Assembly: GCF_000876655.1 (NCBI RefSeq)
Contig: NZ_JYCN01000015.1
Location: forward strand, 1-64,000
DNA length: 64,000 nucleotides
Direction: 5' to 3'
Origin: Arthrobacter sp. SPG23
GTDB lineage: Bacteria > Actinomycetota > Actinomycetes > Actinomycetales > Micrococcaceae
A program made the translations under genes and the position numbers. A model generated the notes under the pieces. The model had not been told where the DNA came from. It saw nothing but the letters and a program-made list of their open reading frames with translations, and did not search any database. Positions 38,634 through 47,912 of the stretch are shown here, one piece after another; the stretch's first letter is position 1; each line of letters begins with the position of its first letter.

Positions 38634-38677
38634 CAACAGAAAGGCCGCCTTCCGGATGGAAGGCGGCCTTTCTGTTG
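38634..38677. terminator. Bidirectional terminator between merR and parA-like gene
   Basis: A perfect 20-bp inverted repeat (38634-38653 with 38658-38677) with a 4-nt loop. AAAGGCC/GGCCTTT arms give A/T tracts on both strands, suitable for the convergent genes. Confidence 0.9.
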
Positions 38678-38734
38678 AGTTCTTGTACCGGGTGAGTCCG
38701 GGTGCTGCCTTCGACGGCGTCCCTGGGGTATCCG

Positions 38735-39571
38735 CTACCGAAGGCTGCGTTCGCGGAGGGCCCCGGCGGAATCCGCGCCGTTGGAGGCCAGGAGGTTGTC
38801 GAGGAGCGTGTTGAAGAGGCTGGCCGCGTTCTTGGCGGAATCGCCCGGCCAGTGGTGCACGGAATGCGCCGCACCCTGGATTTGCTGCCAGTTTGCCTGT
38901 TCCGGGATGTGCGGGGTCAGCAGCAGTTCGCCGAACATCGACTGCATCTCGGCGAGGCGGAAGGCGTGCTCGGACGAACCCGAGCGTACGCGGTTGGCAA
39001 TAATGCCTGCAGGGGAGAGGCTGGGTGCGAACTCCTGGCGGAACAGCTGGATGGCGCGCATGGTGCGCTCCGTTCCGGCCACTGAAAACAACCCGGGCTC
39101 GGCAACGAGGGCCACTTTGTCGCTTGCGGACCATGCCATCCGGGTCAACCCGTTCAGCGAGGGCGGGCAGTCAACAAGGATCAGCTGGTACTTGTCCGTG
39201 CCGGCCAGAACCGTCGAGAGCCTGCGCAGATCCCTGCGGCCCAGGTCCGGTCGGTCGTAAATGCCGGTATATGCGGAGCCCACAGCAACGTCCAGCACGG
39301 CGGGCCGGGCTCCGTTGTAGTTTTCCCGGGCCACCCACCCGCTGGTGACCACGTTCTCCGCAAGCTTGGCGCGGCGCGGACTCTTGAGCATCCGGCCGAT
39401 GTCCAGCTGGTCGTCCGGCTGGACACCGAGTGCCGTGCTGGCATCCGCATGCGGATCGAGGTCCACCACGAGGGTGGGGATGCCGGCGGCCAGGGCCGCA
39501 GATGCCAATCCGGTGGTGACGGAAGTTTTGCCGACCCCGCCTTTGAGGCTGCTGATGCTGACTACTTGCAC
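38735..39571 (-). CDS. Orphan ParA/MinD-type ATPase
   Basis: 278 aa. Deviant Walker A is SSLKGGVGKTSVTTGLASA (about 7-25) and Walker A' region LVVDLDPHADASTALG; the Walker B region is LILVDCPPSLNGL. There is no ParB or centromere-like repeat alongside. It is a second ParA paralogue in this window, so plasmid-type partitioning is unlikely. GTG 39571 is preferred over TTG 39583. The partner and cargo are unknown. Confidence 0.84.
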   Translation of the reverse strand: MQVVSISSLKGGVGKTSVTTGLASAALAAGIPTLVVDLDPHADASTALGVQPDDQLDIGRMLKSPRRAKLAENVVTSGWVARENYNGARPAVLDVAVGSAYTGIYDRPDLGRRDLRRLSTVLAGTDKYQLILVDCPPSLNGLTRMAWSASDKVALVAEPGLFSVAGTERTMRAIQLFRQEFAPSLSPAGIIANRVRSGSSEHAFRLAEMQSMFGELLLTPHIPEQANWQQIQGAAHSVHHWPGDSAKNAASLFNTLLDNLLASNGADSAGALRERSLR

Positions 39572-39877
39572 TTGAAAAACCAATACCTAACGCCGGTTGC
39601 CGTGGTGGGGTAGTGCCGGCTCCGGCTCCCCGGAGCGGAGGGCGCGCGTAAGCACCCCCGAACCATCATATGTTGCCGCGGTGTCGGATCCCGTTTCATC
39701 AGGCGTGTGTGCGGCGCATCCCACGCTGCCGTCAGGGTCCCCGCCGGTTGGCCCTGCCTAATCCCGCTGAGATGACGGATAATCTTGTGATGGTCGACAC
39801 AATGATTTGTGTTTCCACGCGCCCGTCTTACACACTGTGACCACTTATCGATACACCCGCAATGATGCAGGAGAAGT
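39572..39877. other. Divergent intergenic region, parA-like gene and pyc
   Basis: 306 bp with no coding signal. It contains a palindrome at 39797-39812 and a GATAAT-like hexamer near 39779-39784. The pyc ribosome site is CAGGAGA about 6 nt before ATG 39878. Confidence 0.5.
39797..39812. promoter_or_regulatory. Palindromic candidate operator upstream of pyc
   Basis: ACACAA-TGAT-TTGTGT is a perfect 6+6 inverted repeat with a 4-nt spacer, 66 bp before the pyc start. The form fits a dimeric repressor or activator, but I cannot name it. Confidence 0.5.
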
Positions 39878-42800
39878 ATGTTTTCCAAAATTCTGGTGGC
39901 TAACCGCGGCGAAATCGCGATCCGCGCCTTCCGTGCCGGCTACGAGCTGGGCGCCAAGACTGTAGCCGTGTTCCCCAACGAGGACCGTAACTCCATCCAC
40001 CGCCAGAAGGCTGATGAAGCGTACCTGATCGGTGAAGAGGGCCACCCTGTCCGCGCGTACCTGGACGTTGACGAAGTGGTCCGCGTGGCCAAGGAGTCCG
40101 GCGCCGACGCCATTTACCCCGGCTATGGCTTCCTTTCCGAGAACCCGCGGCTGGCCCGGGCTGCCAAAGAGGCCGGTATCACCTTTGTCGGCCCGCCGGC
40201 GGAGGTCCTTGAACTGGCCGGAAACAAGGTCGCCGCCCTCGAAGCGGCGCGCGCCGCCGGCGTTCCCGTCCTTAAGTCCAGCCAGCCTTCAAAGGACCTG
40301 GACGAGCTGATCGCGGCCGCGGATGAAATCGGCTTTCCCATTTTCGCCAAGGCCGTAGCCGGCGGCGGAGGTCGCGGCATGCGCCGCGTGGACACCCGCG
40401 AGGCTCTTCCCGAGGCGCTGCAGGCTGCCATGCGCGAGGCCGACGCCGCATTCGGTGATCCCACCATGTTCCTGGAACAGGCCGTTCTCCGCCCCCGCCA
40501 CATTGAGGTCCAGATCCTGGCCGATGCCGAGGGCAACATCATGCACCTCTTCGAACGCGATTGCTCCATCCAGCGCCGCCACCAGAAGGTGGTGGAGATC
40601 GCTCCGGCCCCGAACCTGGATGAAGGGATCCGCCAGGCGCTCTACCGCGATGCGGTGAAGTTCGCCAAGGCGCTCAATTACGTCAACGCCGGTACCGTGG
40701 AGTTCCTCGTGGACACCGTCGGGGAACGCGCCGGCCAGCACGTGTTCATCGAGATGAACCCGCGCATCCAGGTGGAGCACACGGTCACCGAGGAAGTCAC
40801 CGACGTGGACCTGGTCCAGGCCCAGCTGCGCATCGCGTCCGGCGAGACGCTCGCTGATCTTGGCCTGTCGCAGGACACCGTCCAGCTCAAGGGCGCCGCA
40901 CTGCAGTGCCGCATCACCACCGAGGATCCGGCCAACGGCTTCCGGCCCGACGTCGGGAAGATCACCGGTTACCGTTCCGCCGGCGGTGCCGGCGTACGGC
41001 TCGACGGCGGCACCGTCTACTCGGGTGCCGAGATCAGCCCGCACTTCGACTCCATGCTGGTCAAGCTGACCTGCCGCGGCCGCGACTACCCTGCAGCCGT
41101 GGCCAGGGCGCGGCGTGCCTTGGCTGAATTCCGCATCCGCGGCGTATCCACCAACATCTCCTTCCTCCAGGCTGTCCTGGACGATAAGGACTTCATTGCC
41201 GGCGATGTGGCCACCAGCTTCATCGATGAGCGCCCTGAGCTGCTCAAGGCCCGCGTTTCCGCGGACCGCGGCACCAAGCTTCTGACCTGGCTGGCAGAGG
41301 TCACCGTCAACAAGCCCAATGGCGACCTCACGGTCCACTCGGACCCCGCAGCCAAGCTGCCCGCCGTCGGGGACACCCCCGCCCCCAGGGGTTCGCGCCA
41401 GCGCCTGGTCGAGCTGGGTCCCGAGGGATTTGCCAAGGCCCTGCGCGAGCAGCAGGCCGTCGCCGTCACCGACACCACCTTCCGTGACGCCCACCAGTCA
41501 CTGCTTGCCACCCGGGTCCGTACCCGCGACCTCGTGGCGGCCGGCCCTGCCGTGTCCTCACTGCTTCCCGAACTGCTGTCCGTGGAGGCCTGGGGCGGTG
41601 CCACGTACGACGTCGCCCTGAGGTTCCTCGGCGAGGATCCGTGGGACAGGCTGGCCGCGCTGCGCAAAGCACTGCCGAACATCTGCCTGCAGATGCTGCT
41701 CCGCGGGCGCAACACCGTGGGCTACACCCCTTACCCCGAGGAAGTCACCGAGGCATTCGTCAACGAGGCCGCAGCAACCGGCATCGACATCTTCCGGATC
41801 TTCGACGCCCTTAACGACGTCAACCAGATGGCTCCGGCCATCCGGGCTGTCCGGGCCACCGGCACCGCCGTCGCGGAAGTTGCCCTCTGCTACACGGGCG
41901 ACATGCTCGATCCGGACGAAAAGCTCTACACGCTGGACTACTACCTCGAGCTGGCGCAGAAGATCGTCGACGCCGGCGCCCACATCCTCGCCATCAAGGA
42001 CATGGCCGGGCTGCTGCGTCCGGCCGCCGCTGCGAAGCTTGTGGCGGCCTTGCGGGAACGCTTTGACCTCCCGGTCCACCTGCACACCCACGACACCGCA
42101 GGCGGGCAGCTGGCCACGCTCCTGGCAGCCGTGGACGCGGGAGTGGACGCAGTGGACGTCGCGTCGGCTTCGCTGGCCGGCACCACCAGCCAGCCCTCGG
42201 CCTCCGCCCTGGTTGCCGCCCTGGCCCACACGCCGCGCGACACCGGCCTGGGCCTGGCCAAGGTCAGCTCACTGGAACCCTACTGGGAGGCCGTGCGGCG
42301 CGTCTACGCTCCGTTCGAGTCAGGCCTGCCAGGCCCCACCGGCCGTGTCTACCAGCACGAGATCCCGGGCGGCCAGCTCTCCAACCTGCGGCAGCAGGCC
42401 ATGGCCCTCGGCCTCGGCGAACGGTTCGAGGCCATCGAGGACATGTACACCGCAGCCGACCGCATCCTGGGCCGGCTCGTGAAAGTCACCCCGTCCTCGA
42501 AGGTGGTGGGCGACCTTGCCCTGCATCTCGTTGGCCTCAATGCCGATCCTGCGGACTTCAACGAAAACCCGCAGAATTACGACATTCCGGACTCCGTCAT
42601 CGGCTTCCTCTCCGGCGAACTGGGCGACCCTCCCGGAGGCTGGCCGGAGCCGTTCCGCACCAAAGCCCTCCAGGGCCGCAGCATCAAGGTACGGGACGCC
42701 GAGCTGAGCGCCGAGGACAGTGCAGCGTTGAAGGGCGACTCCAAGACCCGCCAGCAGACCCTCAACCGCCTGCTTTTCGAGGGCCCCACCAAGGACTACC

Positions 42801-43273
42801 AGAAGAGCGTGGAGACCTACGGCAACCTCTCCGTCCTGGACACCCGTGACTACCTCTTCGGCCTCCAGCGCGGAGCCGAGCACGAGATCGAACTCGAGAA
42901 GGGCGTACGGCTGATCGCCTCCCTCGAAGCCGTATCGGAGCCGGACGAGAAGGGCATGCGCACCGTCATGTGCACGCTCAACGGACAGTCCAGGCCCGTT
43001 GTGGTCCGCGACCGCTCCGTGGTCAGCAATGTCAAGGCAGCCGAAAAAGCGGATGCCAGCCAGCCGGGCCACGTTGCCGCACCGTTCGCCGGTGCTGTGA
43101 CCCTCACGGTCAAGGTGGGCGACGCCGTCAACGCAGGCGACACCGTTGCCACCATCGAGGCCATGAAGATGGAGGCCTCCATCACGACGCCGGTGGCCGG
43201 CACCGTTTCGCGCCTCGCAGTCGGCGCCGTGGAACAGGTACAGGGCGGAGACCTGCTGCTCGTCGTCGAGTAA
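39878..43273 (+). CDS. pyc: Pyruvate carboxylase
   Basis: 1131 aa, full length. The domain order is biotin carboxylase (about 1-450, with the GGGGRGMRR ATP loop and EMNPRIQVEHTVTE), carboxyltransferase (about 520-790, with DATFRDAHQSL-type DTTFRDAHQSLLATRVRT and the metal-binding HTHDTAGG), and C-terminal biotinyl carrier (about 1060-1131) with the biotin lysine in AMKM. It makes oxaloacetate from pyruvate and bicarbonate, the main anaplerotic route on sugars, lactate and pyruvate. It also supplies oxaloacetate for the methylcitrate cycle encoded in this window. Confidence 0.97.
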   Translation: MFSKILVANRGEIAIRAFRAGYELGAKTVAVFPNEDRNSIHRQKADEAYLIGEEGHPVRAYLDVDEVVRVAKESGADAIYPGYGFLSENPRLARAAKEAGITFVGPPAEVLELAGNKVAALEAARAAGVPVLKSSQPSKDLDELIAAADEIGFPIFAKAVAGGGGRGMRRVDTREALPEALQAAMREADAAFGDPTMFLEQAVLRPRHIEVQILADAEGNIMHLFERDCSIQRRHQKVVEIAPAPNLDEGIRQALYRDAVKFAKALNYVNAGTVEFLVDTVGERAGQHVFIEMNPRIQVEHTVTEEVTDVDLVQAQLRIASGETLADLGLSQDTVQLKGAALQCRITTEDPANGFRPDVGKITGYRSAGGAGVRLDGGTVYSGAEISPHFDSMLVKLTCRGRDYPAAVARARRALAEFRIRGVSTNISFLQAVLDDKDFIAGDVATSFIDERPELLKARVSADRGTKLLTWLAEVTVNKPNGDLTVHSDPAAKLPAVGDTPAPRGSRQRLVELGPEGFAKALREQQAVAVTDTTFRDAHQSLLATRVRTRDLVAAGPAVSSLLPELLSVEAWGGATYDVALRFLGEDPWDRLAALRKALPNICLQMLLRGRNTVGYTPYPEEVTEAFVNEAAATGIDIFRIFDALNDVNQMAPAIRAVRATGTAVAEVALCYTGDMLDPDEKLYTLDYYLELAQKIVDAGAHILAIKDMAGLLRPAAAAKLVAALRERFDLPVHLHTHDTAGGQLATLLAAVDAGVDAVDVASASLAGTTSQPSASALVAALAHTPRDTGLGLAKVSSLEPYWEAVRRVYAPFESGLPGPTGRVYQHEIPGGQLSNLRQQAMALGLGERFEAIEDMYTAADRILGRLVKVTPSSKVVGDLALHLVGLNADPADFNENPQNYDIPDSVIGFLSGELGDPPGGWPEPFRTKALQGRSIKVRDAELSAEDSAALKGDSKTRQQTLNRLLFEGPTKDYQKSVETYGNLSVLDTRDYLFGLQRGAEHEIELEKGVRLIASLEAVSEPDEKGMRTVMCTLNGQSRPVVVRDRSVVSNVKAAEKADASQPGHVAAPFAGAVTLTVKVGDAVNAGDTVATIEAMKMEASITTPVAGTVSRLAVGAVEQVQGGDLLLVVE

Positions 43274-43294
43274 CACGCACATCAAGTCAGACAC

Positions 43295-43336
43295 AACGGA
43301 AGGGCCTCCCGGCATTCGCCGGGAGGCCCTTCCGTT
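43295..43336 (+). terminator. Terminator after pyc
   Basis: A perfect 19-bp stem (AACGGAAGGGCCTCCCGGC paired with 43318-43336), 4-nt loop, followed by TAAC. It can also serve the opposite gene. Confidence 0.9.
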
Positions 43337-43390
43337 TAACAATCAATGCCGTAAATCAACCAGTCCGGCAACCGCCGGGACGGACCAGCG

Positions 43391-45229
43391 CTAGTGCTGT
43401 CCGGACGGCTCCGTGCGTGCCGGGCGCGGTGCAGCATACATTTCGCCGATGACCGATTCGAAGTCCTTCATCACCTGGGCCCGCTTGACCTTCATGGACG
43501 GGGTGAGGTGACCGGATGCCTCGGTGAAATCGGACGGCACGATCCGGAACGACTTGATGGCCTCCGCCTGGGACACGGACTGGTTGGCGCGGGTAATCAG
43601 GTCCTGGACGGCTGCCTTCACCACCGGATTGCCGGCCGCCTCCGCAACGGTGGTGCCGGCCGGCAGGCCGTGACGCTGCAGCCAACCCGGCAGGGCTTCC
43701 TCATCGAGGGTGACCAAGGCGCCGATGAACGGCATGTTGTCTCCCACCACCAGGACCTGTGAGACGAGGGCGTCGGCACGGATCTGGTCTTCCAGCAGGG
43801 CGGGCACCACGTTCTTGCCGCTGGCTGTCACGATGATTTCCTTCTTGCGGCCCGTGATGGTCAGGAAGCCGTCTGCATCCATTTGACCGATGTCGCCTGT
43901 GCGGAACCAGCCGTCCACGAAGGTGTCGGCGGCGAGGTCGTCGCGCTTGTAGTAGCCGCGCATCACGCAGACGCCCTTGGCGAGGATCTCGCCGTCGTCT
44001 GCTATTTTCACTGCATTTCCCGGCAGGGGAGCGCCCACCGTCCCGATCCTGATGAGCGACGGAGTATTGACGGTGATCGGCGCAGTGGTTTCGGTCAGGC
44101 CGTAGCCTTCGAGGATCTGCATGCCGATGCCCTGGAAGAAGTGCCCCAGGCGTTCTCCCAGCGGACCGCCGCCGGACACTGCGTGGGCCACCTGGCCGCC
44201 CATGGCCGCGCGAAGCTTGCTGTAGACGAGCTTGTCGAACAGCGCGTGGCGGACTTTGAGGCCGAACCCGATGGAACCGGCCTGCCGGGCCCGCGAGTAG
44301 GCGATGGCGGTGTCTGCGGCCTTGTGGAAGATAGCACCCTTGCCGCCGTCCTCGGCCTTTGTCAGCGCGGAGTTGTAGACCTTTTCGAATACGCGCGGCA
44401 CGGCGAGGATGAACGTGGGCTTGTAGCTCTGCAGATCCGGCAGGAGGTGCTTGATGTCGGGGGTGTGCGCCACGGTGACGCCGGCTGCCACGGCCAGGAC
44501 GGAGATAAACCGTGCGAACACGTGGGCCAGCGGCAGGAACATGATGGTCCGCGCCTGCTCGTGGACTATGCCTGACAACGACGTGGCGAGGGCGTTCTCG
44601 GACAGCTCCACGAAGTTGCCGTGCGTCAGTTCGCAGCCCTTGGGCCTTCCGGTGGTGCCTGAGGTGTAGATGATCGTCGCGACGTCGGCCAGGGAAGCCA
44701 GGCTCCGGCGGGCTTCCAAGTCCTCGTCGCTGACCGCGGTCCCCGCGGAGCGCAGCTCGTCCAGCCCGGCACCCTCAAGCTGCCAGACGTGGGCGAGGGA
44801 GGAAAGTCCCTCGGACGTGGCTGCCTGCCGGATGACGTCCTCGTGGTGCGCCGACTCGCCAAAGGCGGCGACGGCACCGGAGTCGCCCAGGTTCCAGGCA
44901 ACCTGGCTGGGGGAGGACGTTTCGTAAATGGGAACGGAGATGCCGCCCGCGAACCAGATGGCAAAGTCCACCAGCGCCCACTCGTAGCGGGTGCGGGACA
45001 TGATGCCGACACGGTCTCCGGCGGCCACGCCGCTTGCCATGAGTCCCTTGGCCAGGACGCGGACGTCGGCGAGGAAATCCGTGGCAGAAATGTCCTGCCA
45101 CTGTCCGGCGGCATCGAGCCGCGAAAACAGGGAAGGGTTCGAGGCCTTGGCGGCCTGCCGCAACACCAGGTCGGTGATGTTGGTTTCCGGGGGTACGTTC
45201 ACCAAGGGCGGAACACTGAATTCGCGCAC
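43391..45229 (-). CDS. Long-chain fatty acid-CoA ligase
   Basis: 612 aa from GTG 45229, which has AAAGGAG 5 nt upstream; the in-frame ATG at 45250 has none. ANL-family motifs are IIYTSGTTGRPKGCELTH (about 190-207), GYGLTETTAPI (about 385) and DGWFRTGDIG, with the C-terminal lysine region TPSMKVKRAQV. It activates fatty acids for lipid synthesis or degradation. Homology to FadD15 of mycobacteria and location near plsC-aroG-pknL match the Rv2187-Rv2173 order. Confidence 0.9.
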   Translation of the reverse strand: MREFSVPPLVNVPPETNITDLVLRQAAKASNPSLFSRLDAAGQWQDISATDFLADVRVLAKGLMASGVAAGDRVGIMSRTRYEWALVDFAIWFAGGISVPIYETSSPSQVAWNLGDSGAVAAFGESAHHEDVIRQAATSEGLSSLAHVWQLEGAGLDELRSAGTAVSDEDLEARRSLASLADVATIIYTSGTTGRPKGCELTHGNFVELSENALATSLSGIVHEQARTIMFLPLAHVFARFISVLAVAAGVTVAHTPDIKHLLPDLQSYKPTFILAVPRVFEKVYNSALTKAEDGGKGAIFHKAADTAIAYSRARQAGSIGFGLKVRHALFDKLVYSKLRAAMGGQVAHAVSGGGPLGERLGHFFQGIGMQILEGYGLTETTAPITVNTPSLIRIGTVGAPLPGNAVKIADDGEILAKGVCVMRGYYKRDDLAADTFVDGWFRTGDIGQMDADGFLTITGRKKEIIVTASGKNVVPALLEDQIRADALVSQVLVVGDNMPFIGALVTLDEEALPGWLQRHGLPAGTTVAEAAGNPVVKAAVQDLITRANQSVSQAEAIKSFRIVPSDFTEASGHLTPSMKVKRAQVMKDFESVIGEMYAAPRPARTEPSGQH

Positions 45230-45441
45230 GATAGCTCCTTTGTTATCCATAGACCCGCAGGGGGTACTGATAACACTAGTACGCCCGTTGCGGAGGTGTG
45301 TCCTGTTTCACCTACTGGCGAGTAACTTTACGGTTAAGTGCCTGAAACCCGCCACTCCCGCCCGCCGGGAGCCGTCCCCGGTGGCGTCTCCGGGGCCCTG
45401 CCTGGCAGGGCTGGCTCCGTCGGAAAACGGGGGCCGGGCAA

Positions 45442-45447
45442 TAGACT
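45442..45447 (+). promoter_or_regulatory. -10 element of glucokinase gene
   Basis: TAGACT lies 8 nt before ATG 45456. AGGGA between them could serve as a weak ribosome site, but the layout resembles other near-leaderless starts in the window. Confidence 0.45.
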
Positions 45448-45455
45448 AGGGAACC

Positions 45456-46547
45456 ATGCACACACCTTCGCCCGGCGACCTGCCCAGACCCTATCGACGG
45501 ACCGCCGCCTGGCGCCGCAGGAAGCCCGCCGGGCAGGATGCGCTGGCCGCCAGTCAGAGCTTCCGTGAGCATCTCCGGCTGGGGCGCAAAGGGCTGGCGA
45601 TCGGCGTGGACATCGGAGGCACGAAGGTTGCTGCCGGCGTGGTCGATGCCGACGGCCGCATCCTCAGCCAGGCCAGGCGCTCCACGCCCGGGAACGACCC
45701 GCGGGCGGTCGAACAGGTGATTGTGGAACTCGTGGAGGAGTTGAGCCGCGGCCACCGCATCTGGTCGGTGGGAATCGGCGCGGCCGGGTGGATGGACCTC
45801 GACGGCGGGACGGTGCTGTTCAGCCCGCACCTCGCCTGGCGCAATGAGCCGCTCCGGGACAACCTCCAGCGCCTGCTCCGCCGTCCGGTGCTCCTGACCA
45901 ACGACGCCGATGCTGCCGCGTGGGCGGAATGGCGCTTTGGTGCCGGGCAGGGACAGAGCAGGCTCGTCTGCATCACCCTCGGTACGGGGATCGGCGGTGC
46001 CATGGTGATGGACGGCCGGCTGGAACGCGGCCGCTTTGGCGTCGCGGGTGAATTCGGCCACCAGATCATCATGCCCGGCGGCCACCGCTGCGAATGTGGA
46101 AACCGCGGCTGCTGGGAACAGTACGCGTCCGGAAACGCCCTGGGCCGCGAAGCCCGCGAACTGGCCGCTGCCAATTCGCCCGTGGCACAGGAACTCCTGA
46201 AGGCCGTGGACGGTCACGTGGACCGCATCACCGGGGCCATTGTGACGGAACTGGCCAAGGCGGGGGACCCCACCTCCCGGGAGCTGCTGGAGGACGTCGG
46301 GGAGTGGCTGGGCCTGGGGCTGGCCAACCTGGCTGCCGCGCTGGACCCTGGAAAGTTCGTGATCGGCGGAGGCCTGTGCGATGCGGGGGAACTGCTGGTT
46401 GCCCCGGCGCGGAAGGCCTTTGCCCGCAACCTGACCGGGCGCGGGTTCCGGCCGGCGGCGGAGATCGCACTGGCAGCGCTGGGGCCCAACGCCGGGCTCA
46501 TCGGGGCCGCAGACCTGTCGCGTGTCAGCAGCAGGATGCACGGCTAA
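45456..46547 (+). CDS. glkA: ROK-family glucokinase
   Basis: 363 aa. The phosphate-binding motif is IGVDIGGTKVAAGVVD (about 48-63), the ROK signature region is GEFGHQIIMPGGHRCECGNRGCWEQYASG with the zinc-binding CxCGNxGCxE residues (about 211-218) and catalytic Asp in NDADAAA. It phosphorylates glucose (or a related hexose) with ATP. An N-terminal extension of about 45 basic residues precedes the usual start and has no known role; a downstream start is possible. Confidence 0.89.
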   Translation: MHTPSPGDLPRPYRRTAAWRRRKPAGQDALAASQSFREHLRLGRKGLAIGVDIGGTKVAAGVVDADGRILSQARRSTPGNDPRAVEQVIVELVEELSRGHRIWSVGIGAAGWMDLDGGTVLFSPHLAWRNEPLRDNLQRLLRRPVLLTNDADAAAWAEWRFGAGQGQSRLVCITLGTGIGGAMVMDGRLERGRFGVAGEFGHQIIMPGGHRCECGNRGCWEQYASGNALGREARELAAANSPVAQELLKAVDGHVDRITGAIVTELAKAGDPTSRELLEDVGEWLGLGLANLAAALDPGKFVIGGGLCDAGELLVAPARKAFARNLTGRGFRPAAEIALAALGPNAGLIGAADLSRVSSRMHG

Positions 46548-46578
46548 CAGCGGATTCAGCGGGCCTCGGCCCAACAAG

Positions 46579-47118
46579 CTAAACCCGGGCTCCGTCGTCG
46601 TGCTCGTCCTTTTCCTGCGGCAGCTGCATGATCAGGTAGATCACCGACACGACGAACGCGGCGACGATACCCAAAATCGCCATCAGCGGCGCGGACCTCC
46701 AGAACATTGCGGACAGCACCAGCGCGACTGGCCCGCCCACGGCTCCCAGCCAGGCCAGAACGGTCAGCGGATCCGTACCGGCCAGGCTCGGCGGTTCCTC
46801 CGGAACGAATGGCTCGTCATCATCGGCCTCGTAGTCACGCGGGCCGCTACCGGCGTCCGTTCCTTCCACGCCTGCGCGGTCCGTCCCGGGCTGCGGGCCG
46901 TGTACGGCGGCCCCGCGTTCGGACGCCGGGGGCTCGGTCGGAGCTGTGCCCGCCAGGCCCAGGGGATCGAAGTCACGGAACGGCCGTTTGCTTGGCCCGA
47001 TGCCGTCCCCTCCGGGAGCCGGAGTGTCGGTGCCCTCGAGGCGGGCGACAAGGTCGAGCCAGACGGCGTCGTCCTGGTTGGCGCTCTGGTCCGAGGAATT
47101 GGAGTCGGATCTGGTCAT
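46579..47118 (-). CDS. Small membrane protein, unknown function
   Basis: 179 aa. A long acidic, Pro/Gly/Asp-rich soluble N-terminus (about 1-120) precedes two membrane segments (about 122-143 and 145-167), ending in a charged tail. The overlap of 4 nt with the upstream hydrolase gene (ATGA) shows it is the last gene of a three-gene operon. I do not recognise a family; the two-segment C-terminus resembles DUF308-like or envelope-anchored regulators only in layout. Confidence 0.75.
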   Translation of the reverse strand: MTRSDSNSSDQSANQDDAVWLDLVARLEGTDTPAPGGDGIGPSKRPFRDFDPLGLAGTAPTEPPASERGAAVHGPQPGTDRAGVEGTDAGSGPRDYEADDDEPFVPEEPPSLAGTDPLTVLAWLGAVGGPVALVLSAMFWRSAPLMAILGIVAAFVVSVIYLIMQLPQEKDEHDDGARV

Positions 47119-47912
47119 CGGCCGTGTCCTTCAGGGCTAGCGGGGAAGGCGTCCACGTTTCCCGAAACCACGGCGCGGATGAAGTCCGTGGTCCCGCTGA
47201 AAATCTCCTCGGCGTCGTTGTCCAAGGTGGCTACATGGTAGCTGTTTTCCAAGGCGCTCATGTGGAGCCCGGCGTTGGTGAGGCCCCGGCGCAGCGCCAC
47301 GATGCTCGAGTCGGACACCACATGGTCCACTGTGGAGCGGAACACGCGGACGGGTGCAGTGATCCGGGGCAGCAGCCGCCGGGTGTCCTTGAACATCTTG
47401 TTGAGCTCGTGGGCCGCCGCCACCGGTGTCCGAGGGTACGCGCCCTCGTCAGTGTCCGGTTTGAGGATGTCATTGGCAATGGCGGGAGTGCTCTTCAGGA
47501 CCAGCTTCAGGATGCCGGCAAGCGGCGCGCGGGGATCATCGATGACCAGGCCGGGATTGACCACAATCGTGCCCGCCACCGGACGCAGTGCCGCCACCCT
47601 CAAGGCCAGGGCCCCTCCCATGGACAGTCCTGCCGTGAACACGTGGTCGCATTCGGCCTCGAGCTCGAGGTAGGCCTTGTCGTAGGCGGAATACCACTGC
47701 TGCCAACGGGTCCTGGCGAGTTCCTGCCAGCTGGTGCCGTGTCCCGGCAGGAGCGGCATGCGCACGGCAAATCCGGCGTCGGCCAGCGATTGCGCCCAAG
47801 CCCGCACGCCGTGCGGGCTTCCGGTGAAGCCATGTGAGACGGCAACGCCGATTGAGGGGCCGACGCCGGTAAAGGGACTGCTCAAGGGGCTGTGGTCGGC
47901 GGCGATGCTCAT
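47115..47912 (-). CDS. Alpha/beta hydrolase (carboxylesterase-like), copy 2
   Basis: 265 aa. The nucleophile elbow is AGLSMGGALALR, with the oxyanion HGFTGSPHGVRAWAQSL motif at the N-terminus, Asp in STVDHVV and His in ENSYHVATLDNDAEEI. The length and HGFTGSP start resemble EstD/lipase-like carboxylesterases. It overlaps by 4 nt with the paralogue upstream and 4 nt with the membrane protein downstream. Substrate unknown; lipid or acyl ester is likely. Confidence 0.88.
   Translation of the reverse strand: MSIAADHSPLSSPFTGVGPSIGVAVSHGFTGSPHGVRAWAQSLADAGFAVRMPLLPGHGTSWQELARTRWQQWYSAYDKAYLELEAECDHVFTAGLSMGGALALRVAALRPVAGTIVVNPGLVIDDPRAPLAGILKLVLKSTPAIANDILKPDTDEGAYPRTPVAAAHELNKMFKDTRRLLPRITAPVRVFRSTVDHVVSDSSIVALRRGLTNAGLHMSALENSYHVATLDNDAEEIFSGTTDFIRAVVSGNVDAFPASPEGHGR

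Noticed and set aside
40289-41494. Minus-strand frame inside pyc
   Set aside because: Shadow of pyc codon bias; all family motifs lie on the plus strand.
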